A model generated the notes under the pieces. That model did no database searches. It was not told the DNA's origin and saw nothing but the letters and a program-made list of their open reading frames with translations. A stretch of 48,420 nt of DNA from an uncultured Chloroflexota bacterium (GTDB lineage: Bacteria; Chloroflexota; UBA11872; VXNJ01): the NCBI GenBank assembly GCA_913043205.1, contig CAJWLF010000016.1:1-48420 (forward strand). Direction: 5' to 3'. A program made the position numbers and the translations under genes. Within the stretch, counting starts at the first letter, position 1. Each line of letters opens with the position of its first letter. This document shows positions 1 to 8,192 of the stretch, in pieces.

Positions 1-1
1 A

Positions 2-418
2 ACCACTACTCCACCTGACGAATTGACTGACCCCATTGCCCCTCAACAAGATGATATGCCCACTCCCACTACCGAAGACTCCCAAACAACAAGTCCCCAA
101 GTCATACCAGAGGGTCTATTTAGTGTTACTGGACCAGTAGAACTATTAGACACTAAGAGTATCACCTTGAATGGAATCACCATTCGAATAGTGCTAGACA
201 CAGAATCTTCTCCGACTTCAATCACAGGAGTTGTCACACCTGGCGTAATTGTGAAAGTAGAAGGACGGATTACCTCCGGCAACATTCTTGAAGCTGTATC
301 GATAATCGCACCTATTGAAAATCAATTTGATGCAGAATCTAACATCAATGAAGAAGAGAGCCCTTCCGCAACATCTTCCACCGAACCCGCAGAAGAGCCG
401 GAGCCCGCACCTCAGTAG
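2..418 (+). CDS. DUF5666-like protein, 5' truncated by window edge
   Basis: The frame is open from the first bases of the window (Thr/Pro-rich residues before the TTG at 23), so the true start lies off the left edge. The visible part has a low-complexity Thr/Pro/Asp linker. Then comes a roughly 70-residue beta-rich segment (about 190-330 nt) of the DUF5666 pattern: a G-x-V element, a segment ending in LNGITI, a T-E-S stretch, a V-x-PG-x-x-V-x-V-x-G turn, and a closing hydrophobic strand. The C-terminus is Glu/Pro/Ser-rich. Proteins of this type are usually exported, but no signal peptide can be judged here. Function is unknown; the family call is from pattern only. Confidence 0.6.
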   Translation, partial: TTTPPDELTDPIAPQQDDMPTPTTEDSQTTSPQVIPEGLFSVTGPVELLDTKSITLNGITIRIVLDTESSPTSITGVVTPGVIVKVEGRITSGNILEAVSIIAPIENQFDAESNINEEESPSATSSTEPAEEPEPAPQ

Positions 419-567
419 AAATACACCAGTAGTACAAATAGTCTCTGCCCACAGCAATCGTCACTTTTGTACCTCATAATCAGCCAACACATTGCTTCGC
501 CAGGCGTCACAGAGAGGTGATAGACAGAGAAAAATGGAACAGGTAACTATCGCATGATCGTAACCAA

Positions 568-747
568 TTAAAAAAATCGGTACGATATTAGCCCCACAAT
601 GAACAAGATCCAAAGAGCAACAAAATAGTTCACCACACTGTGTCTATGCCCGAATTGAGACTTACTTGATTCCGTATTTTTGAACCCACATCTGGCACAA
701 ATTTCTTCTGTCCCAGCGATTTCACTACTACATATCATGCAGTTCAA
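568..747 (-). CDS. zinc-ribbon single-TM microprotein (59 aa)
   Basis: I found this by reading the minus strand; at 59 residues it falls below common length cut-offs. It starts at a TTG (745-747) preceded by GGGAG at 7 nt spacing. An internal ATG three codons later is the alternative start. The N-terminus carries two CxxC pairs (CMIC at residues 3-6 and CARC at 17-20), a treble-clef or zinc-ribbon arrangement. A short polar linker follows, then one hydrophobic segment (about residues 39-55) ending in basic and aromatic residues. This matches the common zinc-ribbon plus TM small proteins of unknown role. It lies between the DUF5666-like gene and the VRR-NUC gene, on the latter's strand. Confidence 0.6.
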   Translation of the reverse strand: MNCMICSSEIAGTEEICARCGFKNTESSKSQFGHRHSVVNYFVALWILFIVGLISYRFF

Positions 748-832
748 CTAATCACTCCCTCAGCCATTGGGCCAATCAGTACAACATTCAAAACCATTTT
801 TGATAATACAAATTCCTTAGCACCTCTATAAT

Positions 833-1228
833 TTACTGAGTAACCCGTAAATCTAGCTCTTCAAGACGGTCCCGCCGATACGACCATAGAGTATTGCGTA
901 CAGCTCTGTCTTCAAGCGGCCTAGCTACTGTTAACGCAGTAGTGATGGCCCCACTCATCCAGTCACGAGGCAACCATAGATAAACCTCCTGATGGACGCC
1001 AGCTAGAATATTCAATACATCTACTTGCATCGTAGTGATCGTAGAGCGCCGACGATCCTTCATTTCCCGTTTTAGTTCCACCCAGAGATGGCGCACAAGA
1101 CGGCCATTTGCCATAGTTAAGTCCGGATATCCTTCAGCCCCACGTTTAGCAATATGGGTATGGTAAACGTACCAATCCGTTTCACCTGCCATCCGGACAA
1201 TAGCATCTTGAAGGCGCTTCTCTGACAT
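833..1228 (-). CDS. VRR-NUC domain nuclease
   Basis: This is a compact protein of about 131 aa. It has the VRR-NUC (PD-(D/E)XK-like) core: a Gly-Tyr-Pro-Asp-Leu element (GYPDL), a basic Gly-Arg, then the catalytic strand VELKRE, followed by an MQVDVLNIL helix with the conserved Q. VRR-NUC proteins are Holliday-junction or nick-processing nucleases, and the stand-alone small form is typical of phages and mobile elements. I chose ATG 1226-1228 because GAGG sits 8 nt upstream; a GTG at 1246 is the alternative. No other phage genes are visible, so this is either a domesticated orphan or the remnant of an island. Confidence 0.75.
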   Translation of the reverse strand: MSEKRLQDAIVRMAGETDWYVYHTHIAKRGAEGYPDLTMANGRLVRHLWVELKREMKDRRRSTITTMQVDVLNILAGVHQEVYLWLPRDWMSGAITTALTVARPLEDRAVRNTLWSYRRDRLEELDLRVTQ

Positions 1229-1593
1229 CGCTACAGCCTCTGTCACGAGCAGGTTCCCCTATCGATAGCCAATTACCATTGTAATTGTTATGGTGATTAA
1301 AAGTTTTCTCACACTACTATATTATTTGATTGCTCGTTAGAACTATGGGCAGTCTGAACTACTATTAAGGGCTTTATTGCTAACCCCGATCATGACCGTT
1401 TTTGGAGATCCATGCGAACCATTAACGTTCGGTTATGGACATCGTTTGCTTCAGATGGCTAATAACGTGTGGGCCGTAGGGGCCAATGATGATTAGATGC
1501 CTAATAGACCGCATTGGGAAATCGCCTCTATTGTTATCTAGCCAGTAAAATGGCTTGCCAGAAAAATACACTATCACAATTCCGGAGGGCTCT
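1229..1593. other. intergenic region, divergent genes
   Basis: About 365 bases between the minus-strand VRR-NUC gene and the plus-strand Gfo/Idh gene. It must hold promoters for both. It is AT-rich near 1290-1340, with TATATTA-like tracts, but I see no convincing -35/-10 pair, RNA gene, terminator or conserved small ORF. Confidence 0.5.
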
Positions 1594-2595
1594 ATGAAAA
1601 ACATACGGTTGGGAATCATTGGATGTGGGAAATGGGCAGGGATGGGCCATATAAAAAACTTTTCTAACATCGGGTCGGTCGACATCGTAGCATTGGTTGA
1701 TCCATCAGCCGAGTCTATTGCAAGAATGAAATCTAAGTTCCCTGCCCTAAAGCCAGTTCGTGAATTTAGTTCTCATATGGACATGCTTGGCACCATTACC
1801 CCGGACGCCGTATTGATTGCTACTCCCCACACATTGCACGGACAACACATACTTGACTCATTCGAAGCAGGATGTCACGTCATGGTCGAAAAACCATTTG
1901 TATCTACTATTGAAGAATCCGCTATGGTCATAGAGTCCCGTGATCAGACCGGCAAGACATTATTGGTGGCCTATCAAAGACACGTAGTTCCCGAGTATCG
2001 GTACATCACTGACTCCATACGCAGTGGCAAATTAGGATCTATAGAATTCATAGCCGGGCTGCAAAGCCAAGGTTGGCTAAAACATACTGTTGGCACTTGG
2101 CGCCAAGACCCAACCTTTTCTGGAGGAGGACAATTGGCAGATTCTGGAGGCCACCTAATCGAATTCATCATTCATGGATCAGGGCTCCGGGTTAAAAGTG
2201 TCCAAGCCGTCCAATCAGATCTAGGATCCCCAGTAAACATTAATTCTTCGATAGCCTTAGAATTTGACAACGGAGCTCTAGGATCTATTTCAGTTATCGG
2301 TAACGCCCCTCACGCTATGTGGGAAGACGTAAGTTTTTATGGCAGCAAAGGCCGTTTGCTACTCAGAACCACTGATACGAATCCCATACAGTCAAAGCTC
2401 ATGCACGACAATATAGACGGCACTAGCCAGGAAATAAATCTTCCTCCCGAAGTCACTCCTCAGCAAAATTTCATCGATTCAATACTGGGAGTGGATAACG
2501 TAAAAGGGACCGCTGAACTAGCCTCCCACATGCTAGAGGTTCTTCTCGCATCGCAAGAGTCCTCAATTACCGGACAAAAGATATTCATTGATTAG
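1594..2595 (+). CDS. Gfo/Idh/MocA family oxidoreductase (paralog 1)
   Basis: This 333-aa NAD(P)-dependent sugar or polyol dehydrogenase has an N-terminal Rossmann fold (GxGxxA, residues 10-15) and the signature EKP at about 99-101. The C-terminal half is the alpha/beta domain with the GGGQLADSGGHL substrate-site motif, which holds the D and H expected of the family. I chose ATG 1594 because GGAGGG precedes it by 5 nt; the open frame upstream to 1555 lacks a good site. It resembles the minus-strand enzyme at 19189-20223 more than the other two family members here (both share VAYQR and a GNAP motif). Substrate unknown. Confidence 0.9.
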   Translation: MKNIRLGIIGCGKWAGMGHIKNFSNIGSVDIVALVDPSAESIARMKSKFPALKPVREFSSHMDMLGTITPDAVLIATPHTLHGQHILDSFEAGCHVMVEKPFVSTIEESAMVIESRDQTGKTLLVAYQRHVVPEYRYITDSIRSGKLGSIEFIAGLQSQGWLKHTVGTWRQDPTFSGGGQLADSGGHLIEFIIHGSGLRVKSVQAVQSDLGSPVNINSSIALEFDNGALGSISVIGNAPHAMWEDVSFYGSKGRLLLRTTDTNPIQSKLMHDNIDGTSQEINLPPEVTPQQNFIDSILGVDNVKGTAELASHMLEVLLASQESSITGQKIFID

Positions 2596-2608
2596 CCAGC
2601 CAAATCAT

Positions 2609-3307
2609 TCATTTGTGACCATAGTAATAAAAGGCAGAAGCAATTTCCCAAGCAGCAGGTTTATCAAGAGTCAAATAATCGAAATATTTAAAGTAGAATG
2701 TCATCCATCCAGCTACAAACTCTGCCACCAGGCGGCGCTTCCTCCCCAATCCAAATCCCGTCACCATACCAGCCAAATATTGTCGTAGCATCCATGCCAC
2801 TGCAGATCCCGGACCAACACAAGCCCCCAAGTCAATCTCCTCAAACTTGTCAAAAAGCACTCTCACTCCAGGTACCGTAAACCGCCTAAAGTCATGCGGT
2901 CTAGCGTGGAATCCTTGCATAAATGGAACCTCTGCGTATACGAGTCCTCCGGGACGAAGCACCCTATGAATCTCTGACACTACCCATTCACTTTTTCGTA
3001 CATGCTCCAGCATTGCTAGCGAAACCACTCCATCAAATGAGTCATCGCCAAATGGCAACACATGAGCGTCCGCCTGAACATCTACGATCGGCTCAACAGA
3101 AATATCCACATACACCACACTGCATCGAAGAAATTCAGAGCTGTCAGGAAGCGGCCTATTACCACACCCAATGCTCAATATAACTGGACGCGTATTCTGC
3201 GCCACAAGTTCCGTACTAAACCTTCGCAAATTCTGCCCAGATTTAATATTCAGTGTCGGCCCTGGAACTTTATACATCCCGCGCAAAATTGCTTTCCACA
3301 CACTCAT
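2609..3307 (-). CDS. SAM-dependent class I methyltransferase
   Basis: A 232-aa protein with a Methyltransf_11-type core. Motif I is LSIGCGNRPLPD, followed by the acidic end of strand 2 (YVDIS), the D-A-H-x-LPF motif, FDGVVSLAMLEHV (motif IV and post-IV) and the RVLRPGG loop. The His-Phe pair after PGG (PHDFRRF) is typical of a subgroup often found near glycan or lipid genes. Its first codons overlap the end of the upstream HAD gene by 4 nt, so the two are probably translated together. Methyl acceptor unknown. It converges on the Gfo/Idh gene with 13 nt between stops. Confidence 0.85.
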   Translation of the reverse strand: MSVWKAILRGMYKVPGPTLNIKSGQNLRRFSTELVAQNTRPVILSIGCGNRPLPDSSEFLRCSVVYVDISVEPIVDVQADAHVLPFGDDSFDGVVSLAMLEHVRKSEWVVSEIHRVLRPGGLVYAEVPFMQGFHARPHDFRRFTVPGVRVLFDKFEEIDLGACVGPGSAVAWMLRQYLAGMVTGFGLGRKRRLVAEFVAGWMTFYFKYFDYLTLDKPAAWEIASAFYYYGHK

Positions 3308-4041
3308 TGCATCATCTCCGCAACCGCAGGCAAAAGCTGCCTGATATCGTGAATCTCGAATGCAGCAAGCTCACTATGAACACCACCTGAAACTTCTCCT
3401 CTATTCATCCAAACACAACCCATACCAATATTGTGAGCACCTTGTATATCCGTTACCAAGTCATCACCCACCATTACTACCTCATTCGGTTCAAGTCCCA
3501 TACGGGATAGAATCCCAGTAAACGTAGAAGGGTATGGCTTAAGCCACCCCAATTGAGAACTGAAAGAAGTAGCATTCATGAATTGAACTATCCCAAGAGA
3601 AGTTAATCGTTTATATAGCATTTCTTCTCCCCAGAGCACATTTGCCAATAGTCCCAACTTCAACCCCAAGGCGCGTGCAAAAGTCAGCGTCGCGACGACC
3701 TCCCCTATGTTCTCCATCCTTTCATAATACGGAGCAAAATATGCATCCATTACTCTGTACATTACGCCTTCAGGTAACTGACAGTCGAATCCAGCTAAAA
3801 CCTCACAAAATACTTCGTGGACATCAGGCTGCGCCAAAGACCCATCATAAGATCGCACCATTGCATCGAGAAGAGCTTCTCCTATGTAATCAGCAACTTG
3901 ATCACTATCAAGAGCAGTCAGAGCATGCTCTGCCAATAGCGGTTCTATATTGCGTGCCCCAATATAAGAAGCATCCCCTCCGACCAAAGGCTCTTGTGTG
4001 ACCAGAGTATCCCCTAAGTCAAAAACTACGCCTTTTACCAT
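3304..4041 (-). CDS. HAD-superfamily hydrolase
   Basis: A 245-aa HAD hydrolase. Motif I is FDLGDTL: the nucleophile is D8, with Gly at the +2 position where phosphatases usually have a second Asp. A long helical cap follows. Motif II and III elements are present, and motif IV is MVGDDLVTDIQGA. The pattern fits the HAD-IA, GS1-like or haloacid-dehalogenase-like branch, and the missing second Asp leaves the chemistry open. It overlaps the methyltransferase downstream by 4 nt and lies 7 nt after the NYN gene, indicating one operon. Confidence 0.85.
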   Translation of the reverse strand: MVKGVVFDLGDTLVTQEPLVGGDASYIGARNIEPLLAEHALTALDSDQVADYIGEALLDAMVRSYDGSLAQPDVHEVFCEVLAGFDCQLPEGVMYRVMDAYFAPYYERMENIGEVVATLTFARALGLKLGLLANVLWGEEMLYKRLTSLGIVQFMNATSFSSQLGWLKPYPSTFTGILSRMGLEPNEVVMVGDDLVTDIQGAHNIGMGCVWMNRGEVSGGVHSELAAFEIHDIRQLLPAVAEMMQ

Positions 4042-4048
4042 TGCATAA

Positions 4049-4711
4049 CTAGCGACCGTTTTGGTTAGCTGGTGATTTCGAGTGAACCTTTGTCATCTTA
4101 TGTAGATCATGGTCAACGTCAGCAGCCCTCTGCAGCTCCATAGCCATAGATTCAATGAAACTGTACACCTCAACCCTGATACCCTTCTCCCGCACATAGT
4201 CAACAAGAGGAACAAAATCACCATCCCCCGATACTAGAGCCAATACATCGATGCTATCCATCCGTCTTATTACATCTACGGTAAGCGTTAAGTCCAGATC
4301 TGCCTTGCGAGATCCATCTGCAAAAACCTTGACGGGCTTGGTCACAATGTCGAAACCCTTCCCCCATACTGGCTCAACCGTCCGCTGCTTCTCTATAGGC
4401 ACCCCATAGTCGTCGTATATCGCACAATAGGCTCTCGCGTGAACAAGTCGACGATCACCAACAATGGTCTCTCTTAAAGCCCCATAATCAATAATCGTAG
4501 GGTTCTTGTTGGCACGATCCGATATGTTTGCACTGTCAACAAAAATTCCCAATCGCAAAGCCTGATTAGACACCAGCTTCCCGGTCAAGTCATTAACAAT
4601 ATGCCTAAGCTCCTTATAGCCCTGTGGCTGCGAGTCGCTCCGATGTATTTCCCTAGCCGAGTCTGCCTTAGTAGCAATAATTTCCGTCGGCACAGGATTG
4701 ATTTTATTCAA
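4049..4711 (-). CDS. NYN-domain (LabA/DUF88) RNase-like protein
   Basis: A 220-aa protein with a PIN-like NYN fold. It has the first acidic strand GIFVDSANI (about residues 55-63) and the central KADLDLTLTVD acidic cluster. These are followed by LVSGDGDFVPLVDYVREKG, the hallmark SGDxDF motif. The acidic residues form the presumed Mg2+ site of these single-strand ribonucleases. The TTG start at 4709-4711 has AAGGAG 4 nt upstream, inside the last codons of the preceding coiled-coil gene, with 8 nt of overlap, so translation is coupled. An RNA target cannot be inferred. Confidence 0.85.
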   Translation of the reverse strand: MNKINPVPTEIIATKADSAREIHRSDSQPQGYKELRHIVNDLTGKLVSNQALRLGIFVDSANISDRANKNPTIIDYGALRETIVGDRRLVHARAYCAIYDDYGVPIEKQRTVEPVWGKGFDIVTKPVKVFADGSRKADLDLTLTVDVIRRMDSIDVLALVSGDGDFVPLVDYVREKGIRVEVYSFIESMAMELQRAADVDHDLHKMTKVHSKSPANQNGR

Positions 4712-5183
4712 ATTTCTCCTTCATTTCTTCTGTGTTAGACGGACCTTCAGCCAATACGCTAAGCCGCCTCTTCATCTCTTCATTTCTGTCCTCCAATCGA
4801 TTCTCTAGCTCAGTTCGCCGCTTCTCCACCCCTGCTTTCTTTCGCCCTGCGGCGTCCCCAACTGCAGGCCAAAGCTCCTCTATATGGCTACGAATCTCCG
4901 TCAATTCTTCCTTGTTGTCATAGGCTGCTGTAGCGGCAGCACCAATATCACCCGCAACTTCCTCTATACGCTTTGTGAGAGCCTCGATTTTTGTCTCAAC
5001 TTGCTTGTTCAACTCATTCACATTCTCAACAAGCGAATTTATTGCTTCACCTATCAATTTGTGGTGCTCTTCATGCCCTACAGGACCTGCAGCGTCCACA
5101 GAACTTCGTCGGGATGAAGCTCGCGTGCGATGGGTACGGCCACCACGTGGCCTAGTAGTTCTCGGCGGCAACAGCCTCTCCAT
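4704..5183 (-). CDS. hypothetical coiled-coil protein, basic N-terminus
   Basis: I do not recognise a family. The N-terminal 30-40 residues are Arg/Thr/Ser/Gly-rich, suggesting a disordered nucleic-acid-binding tail. From about residue 45 to the end it is heptad-rich and charged (EAINSLVENVNELNKQVETK onward, then alternating Lys/Glu), a long coiled coil. It ends in the shared 8-nt overlap with the NYN gene, so the two products may act together. The start is uncertain: I use the ATG at 5181-5183, though AGGG is only 3 nt away. The frame stays open to a TTG at 5264 that lacks a ribosome-binding site. Confidence 0.6.
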   Translation of the reverse strand: MERLLPPRTTRPRGGRTHRTRASSRRSSVDAAGPVGHEEHHKLIGEAINSLVENVNELNKQVETKIEALTKRIEEVAGDIGAAATAAYDNKEELTEIRSHIEELWPAVGDAAGRKKAGVEKRRTELENRLEDRNEEMKRRLSVLAEGPSNTEEMKEKFE

Positions 5184-5421
5184 ATTCCCTGTGGCCGATT
5201 TGCGGTTGTCGGCCCATTTTCCCTTTGTCCGCAAGTATGTATGGACCAGATGCACTGATTTCAAACAAAATTTTGGTGATTCTCACAATCAATAATACTT
5301 GCACACGATTTCGTATTTGGTGGCTATCAAAATAACAGCCCGATACTCAATGCACAGTGCCCCAATCCACCCAACCCAAACATTCTAACCTCAAACCGTG
5401 ACACAACCCTCACAATTAAGT

Positions 5422-8187
5422 CTAATGTTCATATTCGAGCGAAATTTGGTCTGCCCAATTCCGGCCCCACGATATGTCAACTTTTAAGGGAACTATCAAC
5501 TCATACGCATTTCTCATAGCCTCATCCACCATTGCCGCAACATTATTTAGCTCTTCTTCTGGAAGCTCGAATAGTAACTCATCATGGACCTGCATAATCA
5601 TTCGTGCCAAACACCCACTTTGCGACATCTTCTCATCAACATCAAGCATTGCTATCTTCATGATATCTGCAGCTGTTCCTTGGATAGGCATATTTATAGA
5701 CTCCCGTTCAGCACGTTGGCGAAGCGGACCTCTTGCCCTAATATCAGGAAAGTAACGACGCCGATTTAAAAGTGTTGTTACGTAGCCATCTTCATACGCT
5801 GCAGAGACCGTATTTTCCATATACGTCTTAATTGCTGGGTACTTTCCAAAATAAGCATCTATTAGTTCAGTTGCTTGAGCTACATCCAAGTTTGTCCGAG
5901 CGGCAAGTCCATGACCAGTAATCCCATAGATGATGCCAAAATTTGTCGTTTTGGCTATACGGCGCATTTGGGGGTCAACATCCCCAACCTCAACGTTATA
6001 CATCTGTGCAGCTGTAGCACTATGTATGTCCTCATCATTCATAAACGCCTCTATCATCGAACCATCACGTGCCATATGGGCCAGTACCCTCAATTCGATT
6101 TGAGAATAGTCAGCCGCCATTAGCACATAGCCTTGCTTGTCCGCCTTGAATGCCCTGCGAATTTCCTGGCCTCGTTTTGTCCGTATAGGGATATTCTGCA
6201 AATTCGGACTATTAGAGGAGAGACGCCCAGTAGAAGTAATCGTCTGGCTCAAAGTTGTATGTACCCTGCCAGTATCGGGATTAATCAGCTGCGGGAGGGC
6301 TTCCACATAAGTACTTTTAAGTTTACTCAGTTCTCGATATTCAAGGACTTTGCCCACAATCGGGTGTACATCACGAAGATCATCAAGGACTTGCTTCGCA
6401 GTTGAATATTGACCGCTCTTCGTACGTCGAGAGTTCGGCAGCCCCAATTCATCAAATAGGACGATGCCTAATTGCTTTGGCGATCCAATAGTAAATTCAC
6501 GGCCTGCCAACTTATGTATTTCATCCTCAAGTCCACCAATCTCATCTGCCAATCTAATAGACATCGATTCTAGTAAATCAACGTCTATCGCAACCCCTGT
6601 GGTCTCTAATTTGGCCAATAATGTCACGAGCGGCATTTCCACACGCTCATACAAGTCAAGCATTCCTCGATCTGTTAATTCGTCACGAAGCACAGATCCC
6701 ACGGCCAAACAAGCCGCTGCTCTGGATCCGGCTGCAGCTGCCATACCGGCAGCATCAAGGCCACTGATTACCCCTTTACCCCAATCCTCTTTGCTCAGGG
6801 GCAGGTTAACACCTAGCTTGCGAAGGACAAGGTCATCCAAAGTGTCTGCTCGGCCAGTCATGGAAAGTAAATGCCCTGCTATCGCCGAATCAAATTCAAA
6901 TCCTCTGGCATCGACGCCTAAACGTGCCAATGCTCTAATCAAATCCTTAGCATTGTGAGACTCTTTCTTGCTATCCCTCTCCTCTAGCCAACCCTTAAAC
7001 AGTTTGAATATAGGATCTGTCTGACCTGCAAATTCACCCTGAATCGGAAGGTACCAAATATCGTCATCAGATGCAGCAATACCTAATCCCACAAGCCTCT
7101 GTAATTGATCTGTAGGGTCTATCACTCCAAAGACCCCTACCCTATCTACCGAATAGATGCTGCTCAGAACACTGTTAGCCCTTGCTATAGATTCTATTTC
7201 TTGAGGTTCCAAAAGGGCTGTTGGTCTTTCAGGAAACAGCTCGAGCTGTTGATTGGAATCTGACGGGCCATTTACTTCAAAAGGCAACCGCTTGCCCAGA
7301 TTGTTGAACCTAAGCTCAGATAGCAATTCCCCAAGCTTATTGTGATCAGGTTGCCATATTTTGGCACGAGATAAGTCTAGGTCTAAGGGCAGATCCGTAA
7401 CTATGGTCGCCAGTTCAAAACTAAGCCTAGCCATGTCTATAGCTCCAGGAGCTTCAAGAGCTTTACGTGCTCTAGGGGAGAGACTAGTAATGTTGGCGAT
7501 TATGGATTCGAGATCTCCAAATTCGTTCAGCAAAACGATTGCAGTCTTCTCTCCTATGCCCTGTACTCCAGGTATATTGTCTGATGCGTCTCCTTGAAGA
7601 GCCTTTAACCCTACTATCTGCTCCGGTCTCAGCCCTCCCCACCTATCAGCCACCTTTTCCACGTCATAGATAACAGGATTGCCATTCCGAGGATTGGTCG
7701 TCACAACATTTACATGTTCACCAATTAGCTGATAAGCATCTCTGTCACTAGTCATCAACAATACATCCATCCCCTGATCAACCCCTTGTACTGCCATCCT
7801 TCCCAATATGTCATCAGCCTCAAATCCAGGAAGAGCAAACGATGGTATCCCTAGTGCATCCACCATTTGTCTTACCCTGTCAAATTGAGGAATCAACTCA
7901 TCTGGTGGCGACGCACGATTTGCTTTATAACTATCAAATTTATCATCACGGAAATTGGGGCCCGGAGTATCGAAGGCGGCCACTACATACTCAGGCTCGT
8001 ACAATTCAATCACCTTCAAAATAATGGTCATAAATCCGTACACAGCATTTGTATATTCAACTTCACCGTCAGCATGCTGCACAGAAAATCGAGAAGGCGG
8101 TTGCAAAGCAAAAAACGCCCTGAAAATCTGAGACATTGCATCAATTACAAGTAACTGTGGTCTATACGTAGCCGATTTTCGTTTCAT
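5422..8187 (-). CDS. polA: DNA polymerase I
   Basis: A 921-aa family A polymerase. Order: N-terminal 5'-3' FEN-type exonuclease with the acidic clusters (DAMSQIFRAF, FEADDILG, TSDRDAYQL, GDASDNIPG); a middle 3'-5' exonuclease fold; then the polymerase. Polymerase motif A is ADYSQIELR, motif B is the K-T-T-NFGIIYG O-helix, and motif C is QVHDELLFE. The proofreading domain lacks the first acidic pair (D-x-E) and is probably inactive, as in several other bacterial PolI enzymes. ATG 8187 has GAGAG just upstream; a TTG at 8196 is less likely. The start lies 5 nt after the stop of xdhC, suggesting cotranscription. Confidence 0.97.
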   Translation of the reverse strand: MKRKSATYRPQLLVIDAMSQIFRAFFALQPPSRFSVQHADGEVEYTNAVYGFMTIILKVIELYEPEYVVAAFDTPGPNFRDDKFDSYKANRASPPDELIPQFDRVRQMVDALGIPSFALPGFEADDILGRMAVQGVDQGMDVLLMTSDRDAYQLIGEHVNVVTTNPRNGNPVIYDVEKVADRWGGLRPEQIVGLKALQGDASDNIPGVQGIGEKTAIVLLNEFGDLESIIANITSLSPRARKALEAPGAIDMARLSFELATIVTDLPLDLDLSRAKIWQPDHNKLGELLSELRFNNLGKRLPFEVNGPSDSNQQLELFPERPTALLEPQEIESIARANSVLSSIYSVDRVGVFGVIDPTDQLQRLVGLGIAASDDDIWYLPIQGEFAGQTDPIFKLFKGWLEERDSKKESHNAKDLIRALARLGVDARGFEFDSAIAGHLLSMTGRADTLDDLVLRKLGVNLPLSKEDWGKGVISGLDAAGMAAAAGSRAAACLAVGSVLRDELTDRGMLDLYERVEMPLVTLLAKLETTGVAIDVDLLESMSIRLADEIGGLEDEIHKLAGREFTIGSPKQLGIVLFDELGLPNSRRTKSGQYSTAKQVLDDLRDVHPIVGKVLEYRELSKLKSTYVEALPQLINPDTGRVHTTLSQTITSTGRLSSNSPNLQNIPIRTKRGQEIRRAFKADKQGYVLMAADYSQIELRVLAHMARDGSMIEAFMNDEDIHSATAAQMYNVEVGDVDPQMRRIAKTTNFGIIYGITGHGLAARTNLDVAQATELIDAYFGKYPAIKTYMENTVSAAYEDGYVTTLLNRRRYFPDIRARGPLRQRAERESINMPIQGTAADIMKIAMLDVDEKMSQSGCLARMIMQVHDELLFELPEEELNNVAAMVDEAMRNAYELIVPLKVDISWGRNWADQISLEYEH

Positions 8188-8192
8188 GTCTC

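Noticed and set aside
6464-6958. 164-aa plus-strand ORF
   Set aside because: It lies wholly inside polA in antisense and is Ser/Ala-rich shadow coding.
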